Assembly: GCF_003150675.1 (NCBI RefSeq)
Contig: NZ_QGGB01000007.1
Location: 310,001-374,000 of the forward strand
Reading direction: 5' to 3'
Source: Rhodohalobacter mucosus
Lineage (GTDB): Bacteria > Bacteroidota > Rhodothermia > Balneolales > Balneolaceae
Length of the DNA: 64,000 bases
The position numbers and the translations under genes were made by a program. The notes below the pieces were generated by a model that worked only from the letters and a program-made list of their open reading frames with translations, made no database searches and was not told where the DNA came from. Position 1 is the stretch's first letter, and the number at the start of each line of letters is the position of its first letter. Below are positions 18,635-27,962 of this stretch, piece after piece.

Positions 18635-19429
18635 ATGCAACTGTTTATCAATAAAAATTGCTTAAGCAAAATAAAGGTACTGTTCATTTTCGTTTACTTA
18701 TCTCCTTTAACTCTGTTTGCCCAGTTCAATGAAAGTGATACTCTCAGGACCAAAGCCAGCCTCTCCCTGACAGGGTTTTTCCAGGAGGGAAATGTGGAAA
18801 CCTTAATTTTCAGGGCACAATCGGATTTCAGTTTTCATCCGTGGAAAAGCACCGTTTTTAAGACAAGCAACTCGTATGTGTACCAGGAGTTTGGTAATCA
18901 AAAAGCGGATGAAGATATCCTGAGCCGAAATTTTCTCTATATCAAGGAGGAGAATAGAATACATCCGCTGGTGCTGGGATTTGTAAGCACCAACTTTCGA
19001 AGGAAAATCAATCTCAGATATCTGCTGGGTGCAGGGTTGACATTCGGGGTCCTGAAAAGAGAACACCAATGGCTTGAGTTTTCAATATCCAGCGAGATAG
19101 AGCGGACGGAATTTGCTACAGCCGATTTCAACCGGCCACAGTATTACGGTGATAAAACACTGAGAACGATCCGGGGTACTTTATGGATCAGCGGGAAACA
19201 TCACGTGGTACGCGACAGGTTAATACTTAATCATCAAAGCTATATCCAGCCCTCCCTTGAGAAAAGAAACAACTTTCGCTGGAGAACAGATATTGGATTG
19301 GAGTTTCCCGTATGGGAATTTTTGAATTTAACTGTGAACTATCTGCAGTCTTTCGAGAGTATCGTTGTTGCAAATGAAAAACAACAGGACAGATTTTTAA
19401 CCTTTGGTTTTACACTGAAAAGTTATTGA
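18635..19429 (+). CDS. DUF481 family outer-membrane protein
   Basis: A 264-residue protein with a signal peptide ending in LTLFAQF. The body fits DUF481 barrels: LSLTGFFQEGNVETLIFRAQ, then WKSTVFKTSNSYVY and YLLGAGLTFG, closing with RFLTFGFTLKSY. DUF481 proteins are salt- or stress-induced outer-membrane proteins in some bacteria, and no transport substrate is known. The following 326 bases to 19755 contain no gene or clear repeat. Confidence 0.8.
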   Translation: MQLFINKNCLSKIKVLFIFVYLSPLTLFAQFNESDTLRTKASLSLTGFFQEGNVETLIFRAQSDFSFHPWKSTVFKTSNSYVYQEFGNQKADEDILSRNFLYIKEENRIHPLVLGFVSTNFRRKINLRYLLGAGLTFGVLKREHQWLEFSISSEIERTEFATADFNRPQYYGDKTLRTIRGTLWISGKHHVVRDRLILNHQSYIQPSLEKRNNFRWRTDIGLEFPVWEFLNLTVNYLQSFESIVVANEKQQDRFLTFGFTLKSY

Positions 19430-19755
19430 ATAGAGAACTGACCGGGATTGAGCCACGAGACGGGATTCTGAACAATTTTTCGATTTGTATCCGGGAATTC
19501 TGAAGTTTCCTGCATAGAAATCCTTACAAGGATGGTCTATGATCTTTCTCTTGTAGGTTTTTAATGATCTTACCGATGATTCGGGGCTAAAATCACAGGC
19601 GAAAAGATTCTCAGGCGGATACATCCGGTGCAAGACGGGAAAGAATCGATGGTGCATCAAGATCGACTTGTTAAATAATATCTCACCGGTATGATTTTAC
19701 AGAAAAGTCTTGCAGCATGTTGCATGCAGCTTATGGCCAGCAATATGAGCGCTCG

Positions 19756-20307
19756 TCACTCCACCGGTTTTACTTTGTATCGTTTCTGAATCGTCCCGCC
19801 GGGTGACGCAACCACGTCAAGGAGTTCGAGCTTCTGCTCCACAGTTTCGTTGCCAAACAACGGGATGCCGTTGCCCAGCAGGATTGGTATTTCGGTGATG
19901 GTCAGTTCATGAATCAATCCTGCATCCAGAAATCGCTGAATGGTGATTCCGCCGTCAATATAGAGATGCTTTTTTCCCTCTTCCGAAAGCATCGCCGTGA
20001 TTGCATCCGGGGACCCGGACTTGAACCGCACCCTGGCCTTGCCGGCAAGTGTTTCGGGCAATCTCAGATCGCGTGTGGTCAGTACAATGACTTCCGTATA
20101 CCCGTAATGCCACTCATCAAAAGAGAGTACCTTTTCGAAGGTATGCCTTCCCATCACGATGGCATCCACGGTGGAGATAAAATCATTGTACGTCAGGCCG
20201 AGACGGGCTGCATCCTGGTATTCCGGCCGGGTCAGCCATTCAATATTCCCGTCGGTTTTGGCGATAAAACCGTCTGTGCTGGTGGCTATGTAAACGGAGC
20301 ATTTCAT
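19756..20307 (-). CDS. Dihydrofolate reductase family / RibD C-terminal-like protein
   Basis: A 183-residue cytosolic protein with the DHFR/RibD_C fold signature: MKCSVYIATSTDGFIA at the start, AIVMGRHTFEKVLSF in the nucleotide-binding region, and LYIDGGITIQRFLDAGLI with ITEIPILLGNGIPLF near the end. It resembles the YyaP-type small reductases found in many genomes, not housekeeping FolA. It presumably reduces a pterin- or pyrimidinone-like substrate with NADPH; the substrate is unknown. Confidence 0.85.
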   Translation of the reverse strand: MKCSVYIATSTDGFIAKTDGNIEWLTRPEYQDAARLGLTYNDFISTVDAIVMGRHTFEKVLSFDEWHYGYTEVIVLTTRDLRLPETLAGKARVRFKSGSPDAITAMLSEEGKKHLYIDGGITIQRFLDAGLIHELTITEIPILLGNGIPLFGNETVEQKLELLDVVASPGGTIQKRYKVKPVE

Positions 20308-20400
20308 GGGCGGTTGAGTAGGTTGCCAGATAATGACCTTCAGGATAAGCGGTGCGATGCACTCAAAATTAATTTGGCTATCCTTCTTTTCTTTTCCGGA

Positions 20401-20994
20401 TTATTCGGGTTTAGAATATTCAATGAGCTCCTCTACATAATTAAAATCCCCTTGAGACTGAGTCAGTTTAATAAAGGTTTTTACCGCCGGAGCATACAGC
20501 CAAATTTCCTCTTCATCTGCATTATAGCCTCGTGAATTCGTAGTATTACCGGAGTATTTAATGGTATAAGCCATGAAAGTTCCGGCTTCTACCGTTTCCT
20601 CCTGATAGGATAACACCTCCGCAATTTGATTTTGTGTTCCGGTAGTACCATCCTGACTGGTCCAGTTGTTTTCGTATCTCCATGTTTTACCAACTTCCAA
20701 TGGCCAGTCGTACTTAGGCGTTTCACTTACATCCGGTTTTACGATATCAGCGAGGGGAATGGTGTCATTGCCTACGGTCATTCCCAATCCTTCATTCATT
20801 TGTACGATCATTCGTGTGTCGGTGCCATCCGAACGGACTTCTCCTTCCGTAGTTACACCCCTATATTTCCAAACCCATTTTTCTCCAACTTGATAATCAG
20901 CTAAGGTGGGTTGTTGGGTAAGGTCAGGTTTTTTTGGGCTGGCGCAAGCACCTAATATAATCAAGGATAAGAGTGCTATAAGTTGAGTTTTCAT
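20401..20994 (-). CDS. Hypothetical lipoprotein
   Basis: A 197-residue protein starting at the ATG at 20994, which gives a standard lipoprotein signal (MKTQLIALLSLIILGACASP). An earlier start at 21033 would add 13 polar residues and spoil it. The mature part is rich in Trp and Tyr, with repeated W-K/W-P-x-x-V-G-K-x-W patterns (YQVGEKWVWKYRG, WPLEVGKTWRYENNW), as in secreted beta-sandwich proteins. No family is recognised and the function is unknown. Confidence 0.75.
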   Translation of the reverse strand: MKTQLIALLSLIILGACASPKKPDLTQQPTLADYQVGEKWVWKYRGVTTEGEVRSDGTDTRMIVQMNEGLGMTVGNDTIPLADIVKPDVSETPKYDWPLEVGKTWRYENNWTSQDGTTGTQNQIAEVLSYQEETVEAGTFMAYTIKYSGNTTNSRGYNADEEEIWLYAPAVKTFIKLTQSQGDFNYVEELIEYSKPE

Positions 20995-21061
20995 CTTTGG
21001 TTTATTTGATAATGATTTAAGTGTTGAATTCAAGGTTGTTTATATTTTTTAATCAGATATG

Positions 21062-22003
21062 TCAAAGGGAAACACGTATGATAACATTGCCTCGCTTATG
21101 CCCGAGTTCAACATAATCGTGGGCCTCGGCCATTTTTTCTAATGGGTAGACTCGATCAATGACCGGTTTGATTTTCCCTGCTGCGAGGTAGTTTTTCAAT
21201 TGTATAAAAGCACTTCTTGGGGTTTTGGGTACGCCGGTATCAATGGATATGTATTTACCATTTACAGTTAACGCCTTTTTGCTTATTTCTTTAAGTAGTG
21301 AAGACTTTGAGTTTCCGACTGCGTCTATTACATATGTATAAGTTGATAACTGTTTTTCAGCGCCTTGCAGGGTGTAATCAATCACCCGATCACTACCCAG
21401 CGATTTGACCAGGTCAACGTTTTTGCCGCTGCAAACAGCGGTTACCTTTGCGCCGGCAATTTTGGCTAATTGCACCGCCATTGTCCCAATACTGCCTGAA
21501 GCCCCGTAGATCAGGACTTCATCACCTTTCTGAATGGAGGTTTTGCTTAGCAGATGCATAGCCAGTAAGCCGCCATAGGGAGTCGCGGCAGCCTCATTAT
21601 GACTGATGTTGGCCGGTTTCAGGGCGATACTCCAGTCTTCGGGCAGACATATATACTCTGCATAAGACCCAAAACGGTGATTTGTAGCCGAAACAGAACC
21701 GTAGGCAAATACTTCTTCACCAATCTGAAAGGAGGTTGCGTTTTCGCCCTTCGCTACCACCACTCCGGATGATACCATCCCCAAAATGGGGTTGCGTGGT
21801 TTCCCAAAACCGAAGACGATTTGGAGTATAAATTTTGGAATAAGCGGCTCATCCAATCTTCGTATCAGTACATCACTGGCGGTGACTGATGTAGCTTTTA
21901 TTTCTATCAGCACCTCATTGTTTTTCGGGTTTGGCTTTTCAACATCTGCCAACACCAGGTTTTCAGAACCTCCGTATTTCAAACATTTAATCGCTTTCAT
22001 CAT
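21062..22003 (-). CDS. Zinc-independent NAD(P)-dependent alcohol dehydrogenase / quinone oxidoreductase (MDR family)
   Basis: A 313-residue medium-chain reductase. The GroES-like N-terminus contains GMVSSGVVVAKGENATSFQIG, the Rossmann motif is IYGASGSIGTMAVQLAKIAGA, and the C-terminus is VYPLEKMAEAHDYVELGHKR followed by NVIIRV. The zinc ligands of true alcohol dehydrogenases are missing, which points to the quinone-oxidoreductase branch. Its start overlaps the end of the frameshifted hydrolase by 17 bases, so they formed one operon. A decayed relative lies at 24932-25174. Confidence 0.88.
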   Translation of the reverse strand: MMKAIKCLKYGGSENLVLADVEKPNPKNNEVLIEIKATSVTASDVLIRRLDEPLIPKFILQIVFGFGKPRNPILGMVSSGVVVAKGENATSFQIGEEVFAYGSVSATNHRFGSYAEYICLPEDWSIALKPANISHNEAAATPYGGLLAMHLLSKTSIQKGDEVLIYGASGSIGTMAVQLAKIAGAKVTAVCSGKNVDLVKSLGSDRVIDYTLQGAEKQLSTYTYVIDAVGNSKSSLLKEISKKALTVNGKYISIDTGVPKTPRSAFIQLKNYLAAGKIKPVIDRVYPLEKMAEAHDYVELGHKRGNVIIRVSL

Positions 22004-22948
22004 TTTTTGTTTTATCGAGCCAGTTTAGAATATGCTGAGTTGTCTTTTCGGGTGCTTCCTGTTGAATCCAGTGTCCACAATCAATACTTACTTCTTCCAC
22101 ATTGGGCACGAAATCTGATAGTCTTTCAGATTTTGGAATCATATCCCGATCCCCATAGATCATGAGTGTGGGTTGTTGAATGACCGGATCTACGTCCGCT
22201 AAGACACGCCAGTTGCGATCGAGGTTTCTGTACCAGTTTATGCTACTGGTAAACCCGGTTGACTGAAAAGAAGAAACAAAAACGGCTAATTCCCGGTCAC
22301 TCATAATCGGTTCCCCTTGTGGCTCGTATGCCCTGGCAAGATTGATCATCAACATTCCAGGCTCAGGCGGAGACGGAGGAACATTTTTTCGGAAAAGATT
22401 ACGCATAAAACGGGATACATTCTCATCCAGAATTGCATCGGCTACACCCGGCTGTCTGTTGAAGTGAACAAAATAGTTGTCACTCCCCATATATTTTTCC
22501 ATAAGCTCAATCCAGGGAATTTCACCTCTCTCCTGATACGGTAAAGCCAGGTTTATAATTTATTTACCCGTTCCGGATGTAGCTGTGCCAGGCTCCAAAC
22601 GACATTTGCTCCCCAGTCATGACCTACAAAGGTGGCATCCTCATATCCATAATGATCAAGCAATCCGATCAGATCATCGGTCAGGTGTACAATATCATAA
22701 TCGGTAACTTCTGCCGGACGTGAAGAGTACCCATAACCTCTCTGATTTGGTGCGATCACATGATAGCCTGCATTAACTAAAGAAGGAATCTGATGCCGCC
22801 AGGTAAAGGCGTGTTCGGGCCAGCCATGACAGAGAACAATCGGTTTTCCTGCATTTTGCTCACCTGCTTCAAAGACTTCCAGTTTGATGCCATTTACATG
22901 AATAATACGTGGCTTTGGGAATCCTTTAGTACTTGACAGTGATTTCAT
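21987..22948 (-). pseudogene. Epoxide-hydrolase-like alpha/beta hydrolase broken by a single frameshift
   Basis: Two frames together encode one hydrolase. Residues 1-131 (22948-22553) carry the oxyanion HGWPEHAFTWR and the nucleophile elbow VGHDWGANVVW with Asp. The remainder (to 21987) carries YGDRDMIPK and DCGHWIQQEAP, the acid and the His. Near 22556 the first frame ends in VNKL-stop while the other frame reads INLALPYQERG, the normal continuation. Loss of one base there explains it. Asp as nucleophile suggests epoxide or haloalkane hydrolysis. It could be a recent inactivation or a sequencing error. Confidence 0.85.
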
Positions 22949-22980
22949 AACTCATATTGATTTTTGGTTATCGTGACTCG

Positions 22981-23808
22981 TTAAGAGTATGGTGAGCCGA
23001 TTACATGAAAAACCAAGTCGAATACAATATGCGACAGTATCGCTACCAACAGACCTCGTTTCCAGAATATCCAGCCAAATGTTGAACCCGTGATTAAATT
23101 TCCAATCATTGTTACGGAAATTGTAAAAGGGGTCAGATCTACAAAATTATTGGATAATGGAAGATGCATCAGGCCAAAAAACAGGGCTGAAATAATGATG
23201 GCTGCCCAAACCGTTCCATTACCTGGGTTATCTGCACTTTTAAATGAATGGATTACTGTCACTATAAACGACATTAACCCCAATCTAAACATGATTTCTT
23301 CAGTAATGCCGGCAGAGAACGCCACGATTAAATAATACATTTTGGATGGACGCGGTAGCTTATTTGGAACAGGATAAACTTCGCTTTGAATTTCAAACAA
23401 TACCAAAAGTATTAAAGCAATTATTACAGACAGGAAAATACTCGACAGGATAGCCTTTCTGTCAATTATCTCACTCATCGGTTTATTCGAGAAGTACCTG
23501 GCAATAAGCGGGGCTCCCAAATTGGCATTTGACGAAACCCATAGACCGATGAACACAAGTATAGATCCAAGGATGAGACCACTGATACCAATTGTTAATA
23601 ACTCGCTAAAAATAGATTCATTTAAGGTGATGTCCTTCTTACCGGCTTCAATAGCTAAGTTTTTTACCTCTCTGCTGAATGGCAGATTAATTATCGCGCC
23701 AAAAATAAATAGGAGAAGAACCGTGAAGGACACCTTCCATCGGTACTTTTTCTTTTCATCTTGGTTCTGAACAACTGATGAGGCAAACATGCTTATTATC
23801 CGGGACAT
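22981..23808 (-). CDS. CPBP family intramembrane glutamic endopeptidase
   Basis: A 275-residue membrane protein with about seven hydrophobic segments. The three family motifs are present: ITEEIMFRLG (paired Glu, motif 1), FFGLMHLP (motif 2 His) and LSHIVFDLVFHV (motif 3). CPBP (Abi/CAAX) proteases cleave within membranes and are linked to bacteriocin self-immunity in some bacteria. The substrate is unknown. It sits in a minus-strand run of accessory genes, with seven bases between it and the upstream hydrolase. Confidence 0.85.
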   Translation of the reverse strand: MSRIISMFASSVVQNQDEKKKYRWKVSFTVLLLFIFGAIINLPFSREVKNLAIEAGKKDITLNESIFSELLTIGISGLILGSILVFIGLWVSSNANLGAPLIARYFSNKPMSEIIDRKAILSSIFLSVIIALILLVLFEIQSEVYPVPNKLPRPSKMYYLIVAFSAGITEEIMFRLGLMSFIVTVIHSFKSADNPGNGTVWAAIIISALFFGLMHLPLSNNFVDLTPFTISVTMIGNLITGSTFGWIFWKRGLLVAILSHIVFDLVFHVIGSPYS

Positions 23809-23815
23809 GATTTTT

Positions 23816-24709
23816 TCATTGAATAGTAATGGCTGAAATTTGTGCCGCCTTTGCTTGGTTCATAATTTCTTTTTCAATCACCTTATTCTGGGCTCTGTTT
23901 TGCACATGTTTAGAATGTTCTAAAAGGCTGCTTTCATTGAGTGAAGGGAATATTTTCTTCGCTCTTTTCAACATTTTCTGCCCGGGAAATAAAATGTCAT
24001 GTTTGGCGGCGAAAATGGTGATAGGGGTATTTATTGCCTGAGCTTTTTTGGTGTCGATTACCGGAACCGGAGTAAAGTCCATTTTAAATTCTAAAAAGAC
24101 TTTAGAAAGAAATTCGATAGCAAATTCATCCCGGTCAGTGAACAGGTGGGACAGAAACTTCTCAACATACTTTACTTTTTTAGTCTTCATGTACCTCTTC
24201 ATCGGGATGAACACTTTGAAAATGGCTTTCAATGGATTTCCATTTACGATATAAGCCGGTGCTGATAAGTACACTTCTTTGATCCTGGTCTCATCATTTT
24301 CCAGTGTTTTCAGAATGATCAATCCGCCAAAAGAGAATCCTGCCATCGTTACGGACTCAATCTTCAGGTCAGTGATGATTTCATTCATCCATTTTCCATA
24401 GGAATCATCTTTCATACTCAGGCGAGTCTCGGCACTTTTATTGGGTTGAGCCAATACATCAATAGCATAAACTCTATACTCTTTATGCAGATTAGCATAG
24501 GTCTCAAGTGCAATAGGTGCACACCCATTAGAACCATGAACAAGTATGACCGGCGGATTCGCAGGATCTCCCGCAGCTATGATATGGGTGTGTCCAAAAC
24601 TGGTTTGTACCGTTATGTATTCATAGTCAATGTTTAGACTTTCCAGTTTTGCATCGTATAGCTGGAGAATTTCACTCTTTCCCTGTTCGGATTTAAATAA
24701 TGAGCTCAT
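23816..24709 (-). CDS. Alpha/beta hydrolase
   Basis: A 297-residue cytosolic hydrolase. It has the oxyanion-hole strand ILVHGSNGCAPIALETYA, the nucleophile elbow MAGFSFGGLIIL with the catalytic Ser, the acid region AAKHDILFPGQ, and the likely His in EHSKHVQ. The fold is clear but the substrate is not. It is followed by the CPBP protease after seven bases, so the two are likely cotranscribed. Confidence 0.85.
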   Translation of the reverse strand: MSSLFKSEQGKSEILQLYDAKLESLNIDYEYITVQTSFGHTHIIAAGDPANPPVILVHGSNGCAPIALETYANLHKEYRVYAIDVLAQPNKSAETRLSMKDDSYGKWMNEIITDLKIESVTMAGFSFGGLIILKTLENDETRIKEVYLSAPAYIVNGNPLKAIFKVFIPMKRYMKTKKVKYVEKFLSHLFTDRDEFAIEFLSKVFLEFKMDFTPVPVIDTKKAQAINTPITIFAAKHDILFPGQKMLKRAKKIFPSLNESSLLEHSKHVQNRAQNKVIEKEIMNQAKAAQISAITIQ

Positions 24710-24726
24710 ATTTTTGAGATGTTTAA

Positions 24727-24912
24727 CTATGATTCACTATTCTGATTTGTTGCGACATCTTTTTGTTTTCCATATCCGATAAAAGCACCGATAGCAATCC
24801 CGACAGATATTCCAATACCAGGGTTTTCTATACCAATTCCTATTGCTGCGCCGATGGCTGTTCCAATTGCCATTCCTGCGGCTATATAATTTGTCTGCTT
24901 ATTTTTCTTCAT
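24727..24912 (-). CDS. Small glycine-zipper membrane protein
   Basis: A 61-residue protein with a basic N-terminus (MKKNKQTN) and one long hydrophobic stretch rich in spaced Gly and Ala (AAGMAIGTAIGAAIGIGIEN), the glycine-zipper pattern that drives helix packing in membranes. The tail is polar. Such proteins can be cryptic pore formers, toxins or structural proteolipids. It lies 17 bases upstream of the hydrolase start, in the same orientation. The function is unknown. Confidence 0.65.
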   Translation of the reverse strand: MKKNKQTNYIAAGMAIGTAIGAAIGIGIENPGIGISVGIAIGAFIGYGKQKDVATNQNSES

Positions 24913-24931
24913 CTTGCTGGATTTATTAAGA

Positions 24932-25174
24932 TTACAGAATTGGATTTAAAACTACATACCCTTTTTTGCGGCCTGTATCCACGTATTTATAAGCCTGTGC
25001 AAACTGCTCCAGCGGATACGTTCGGCAGAGAATTCCTCTCAGCTTTCCGGCTTCAATGATCTCAAGAAGCATGTGCAATAAACGCCTGGTTTCCTTTACC
25101 GGCAAAGCTCCGTTTGCTGAGAACTTTGCTTTCGTCTTTCCTGATACGCAAGTCACCAGCATATATCTGTGTAA
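24932..25174 (-). pseudogene. 3' remnant of an MDR-family alcohol dehydrogenase
   Basis: About 80 codons match the C-terminus of zinc-type/MDR dehydrogenases: LLEIIEAGKLRGILCRTYPL and then EQFAQAYKYVDTGRKKGYVV. The catalytic and cofactor parts are absent. The same frame runs upstream to 25384, but that stretch is antisense-like noise over the barrel gene at 25182, which is itself intact. A deletion therefore removed the 5' two thirds of a dehydrogenase. The intact relative at 21062-22003 has a similar end but is not identical. Confidence 0.75.
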
Positions 25175-25181
25175 CCATACT

Positions 25182-25832
25182 TCAGAAATTAATCCCAACG
25201 TAAATATTGGGCTCAAAGAGGAAGTAATTTCTCCATTTGTCATCCAGTGCTTTAAATTCATCCGGTGTGTTGGTATCGAATACCCAGAATTGGGAATGGA
25301 CCTGTGGTTCGATGAAGAATCGTTTTTTCTTACCAAGTGAAATATGATAGCCGAGATGGAAGGAATTATACAGCTTAAAGCCATTAGCGATTTTATTATT
25401 GTCTAAATCCAGATAGGTTTTATACTGCGGCAAGACTTCAACCGACGTAAACAGACCTTTCCATAACATGCGCTGATAAGACATACCTATTCCTGTATGT
25501 CGCACATAGCCGGGGTAGAATTCGCTTTTAGTGTCTAATTTATCCAAAAGTCCGTCCCACCATACAATGCCCATAGGTTGAAATAACCGCCACGTAGCCA
25601 GCTTCAACCCAATAATGTTCTTATCATCTACATTGCGCTTGATATGAAATTCGATGTGCTGTGTATGCATCCTGTCATTCCATGAGTCCATCGCCAGCTG
25701 AGGTAAAATGATTACGGGTAAGCTGACACTGTATTTTTGGGCTACGTCAGTTTCTTTACCCAAAGGAGAGATTTCTTGAGCAAAAGCGCTAAATGAGGCT
25801 AGAGTAAAAACAATTAATATCAGGTATTTCAT
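25182..25832 (-). CDS. Outer-membrane beta-barrel-like protein
   Basis: A 216-residue protein with a signal peptide (LILIVFTLASFSAFAQ) and a body of aromatic-rich strands (HIEFHIKRNVDDKNIIGLKL, GIGMSYQRMLWKGLFTSVEV), ending in IYVGINF. A C-terminal Phe is the usual BAM recognition residue. The length fits an eight-stranded barrel. No substrate or family name can be given. Confidence 0.7.
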   Translation of the reverse strand: MKYLILIVFTLASFSAFAQEISPLGKETDVAQKYSVSLPVIILPQLAMDSWNDRMHTQHIEFHIKRNVDDKNIIGLKLATWRLFQPMGIVWWDGLLDKLDTKSEFYPGYVRHTGIGMSYQRMLWKGLFTSVEVLPQYKTYLDLDNNKIANGFKLYNSFHLGYHISLGKKKRFFIEPQVHSQFWVFDTNTPDEFKALDDKWRNYFLFEPNIYVGINF

Positions 25833-26449
25833 GGTTCTGAATTTTTATGATCAAAGATCGGTTTGATGTTTGTCGATAAATTCAGTCTTAAAAAACCACT
25901 TTATCGAATCGACAGATCAATGATCGTAAGAAATAGCAGGGCAAACGTCCTGATATGAAATTGCGGACGTATTGGTGAGATTTAGGACTTTTGGGGGTGT
26001 ATGGAGAAAAATTAAACCAATGGTTGCATTTTTTCACTTGTCCCCGAACCGGAGCTCTGTTCCCGGATGCTCAATTGAGGCTGTGCATCATTTTCAATGT
26101 CTGTTGCTTGATTCCCATGATTTTATATCTTCGTCCTTTATAAATGAATAACGGCTAGCACTCAAACACCTTTATATTTTTGATTGATAACACATCCATA
26201 GCTATTCTGCCTTTTCTGAACCCCAGTTCAGATCCCGGAAATGAATATTTCAGTTATGGCATCATCGATTCAGCATGAGTACCCAGAAAACGGATGAAAA
26301 CTTGTCCGTAGTCATACGGCCTTGCGCAATAGCTGCACAGGCGTGAATGCTGAATTAGCAATTAACGAAAGTAGAAACTCAAACCCGAGAGAGGCAAAGA
26401 CTTGACGAGGCGTGTCCGCTTAATGCGCTGGTTATGCGGCACAAGGTTT
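25833..26449. other. Gene-free 617-base region with imperfect palindrome and attC-like half-site
   Basis: No plausible gene was seen. Near 25876-25908 there is an imperfect inverted pair, TGTCGATAAA and TTTATCGAATCGACA, upstream of the barrel gene. At about 26407-26437 the sequence GTCCGCTTAATGCGC followed by GGTTATGC resembles one arm of an integron attC site (core GTTATGC). It directly follows the 3' end of the minus-strand serine hydrolase gene, where a cassette recombination site would be expected. The matching second arm was not found. Confidence 0.4.
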
Positions 26450-27583
26450 TTATTTAGTGTCGAAGACGAAATGACTAAGAAATAACTGAGCAAAGAGTGA
26501 TCCTTCAACTTTTGCTTCATTTAGTGGATTACCCCACCATATTCCTTCACTGTTTGCCAGCAAAATTAGCGTCAGATTTCTTTCAGGTACTTTCAAATAA
26601 AGAGCAGAAAATCCGGCTTTTTCATCCCAGCCAGAATGCCAGATCAGTTTTTCACCTTTGTAATATTGAACATACCAGCCAAAAGCATAGGGAAGATTAG
26701 ACCCATCTGGAGCTACGGCGGGAGTGAATAGCTTTTCCATTACTTGGTCTGAAGCAAGTGTACCGTTATCAAGGGCAATGTCATATTTGGCAAGGTCATT
26801 GACTGTTGAAACGATACCCGCGCCTCCTGCAAAATGTCGTTCGAGGTGCTTTTTTCGACTATAACCTCCCTCTGTATATTCAAATCCCTGTGCCATATCA
26901 AAAAATACCAATGCCTTTTCGCGCTGCCACATGCCGGCCATCGTCCGATCCATTCCGGCAGGACCAAGAATGTTCTCCTGAGTCAATTGTGCCATGGTAT
27001 TATGACGGCCTTCAGCGGTTGAAATAGGGTTGCTGTAAACATATTCAATGTATCGCGAAAGCCGGGAATACATGATGGGATTGTATAAAAACTCGGTTCC
27101 CGGTTCTCCATTGACGGTGTGGTTAAGGACGTTTCGGATGGTGATTGGCTTATCACAGTGAAGATTCTGGCCAAAAATAATGTTGGAATTTGAAAGCCAA
27201 CCGCAAAAATTTTCCCAGCCAGGCATATCGTTGATCTTACTGTTTAGGTCAATTTTGCTTTGTTCTTCGAGCTGAAGAAATAGTAGTCCCAGAAATGTTT
27301 TTGTTACCGATGCAATCCAGAATGGAGTATCAGGCGTTACGGCTTTAAATGTGGCGCCATCACCGGTATCAAAATGGGAGCTTCCATAACTTTTTGACCA
27401 TGCGAGCTCCTGATCTGTTACCACGGCAGCAGCAAGTCCGGGAATATGATTCGCTTTTCGCAATGAATCTAATTCTACAGAGAATGTCTTAAACAGCTGC
27501 TCAGTATCTTTTTGTTGACTAACATTTTGAGAAATTGCTACGTATGGAAAGGATAAAAGTACCGCTAAAATTATATATCGCAA
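26450..27583 (-). CDS. Secreted serine hydrolase, class C beta-lactamase fold (atypical)
   Basis: A 377-residue protein with a signal peptide (YIILAVLLSFPYVAIS). SxxK is intact in ASVTKTFLG (Ser92, Lys95) and the third box reads WHSGWDEKAGF. The second motif is unusual: where relatives read Y-x-N, this one reads LYNPIMYSRL, with Pro in the Asn position. The preceding HTSG-type loop is altered to HTVNGEPG. Activity may be lost or shifted. It is the fourth member of this family in 16 kb. Confidence 0.82.
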   Translation of the reverse strand: MRYIILAVLLSFPYVAISQNVSQQKDTEQLFKTFSVELDSLRKANHIPGLAAAVVTDQELAWSKSYGSSHFDTGDGATFKAVTPDTPFWIASVTKTFLGLLFLQLEEQSKIDLNSKINDMPGWENFCGWLSNSNIIFGQNLHCDKPITIRNVLNHTVNGEPGTEFLYNPIMYSRLSRYIEYVYSNPISTAEGRHNTMAQLTQENILGPAGMDRTMAGMWQREKALVFFDMAQGFEYTEGGYSRKKHLERHFAGGAGIVSTVNDLAKYDIALDNGTLASDQVMEKLFTPAVAPDGSNLPYAFGWYVQYYKGEKLIWHSGWDEKAGFSALYLKVPERNLTLILLANSEGIWWGNPLNEAKVEGSLFAQLFLSHFVFDTK

Positions 27584-27683
27584 GGGGGGGTAATTGCTTG
27601 TTTGAAATTCTGTGTACTAAACGAAGAGTTGAAGGTTTAGTTGCAGTTTTTATAGTGCCGGATAACGGTATATTATGCCTGTC

Positions 27684-27962
27684 TCATTCTACGAGTTCAA
27701 CTTTGAGCTTTTTCCCAAATGCCTGGGCATATTTTTCAAGAGTTGATAGCCGAATATCTTCGGCATGGTTCTCGATTCGTGAGATGGCGGTTTTTTTCGT
27801 GTTTAATTGTTTGGCGAGTTCATCCTGCGTCAGTCCCGCTTCTTCACGGGCTTGCTTCAGTAGCACACCAATTTTAAAACTTCGGAATCCTTCATCATAC
27901 CCCTCGGCAAATTCAGGGTCACGTTTCTTTCTGTCGCTGATATATGCTTGAAGATCACTCAT
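27684..27962 (-). CDS. XRE-family antitoxin (HigA-like)
   Basis: A 92-residue DNA-binding protein. The helix-turn-helix covers about residues 32-86 ([20 protein letters not shown], then [20 protein letters not shown]). It starts within the stop of the toxin gene (four-base overlap), in the toxin-first order typical of higBA. It should neutralise the toxin and repress the operon, probably through the palindrome at 28325. Confidence 0.88.
   Translation of the reverse strand: MSDLQAYISDRKKRDPEFAEGYDEGFRSFKIGVLLKQAREEAGLTQDELAKQLNTKKTAISRIENHAEDIRLSTLEKYAQAFGKKLKVELVE

Noticed and set aside
19430-19755. Possible tRNA or small gene in the 326-base gap
   Set aside because: No cloverleaf, no plausible coding frame and no repeat could be supported.
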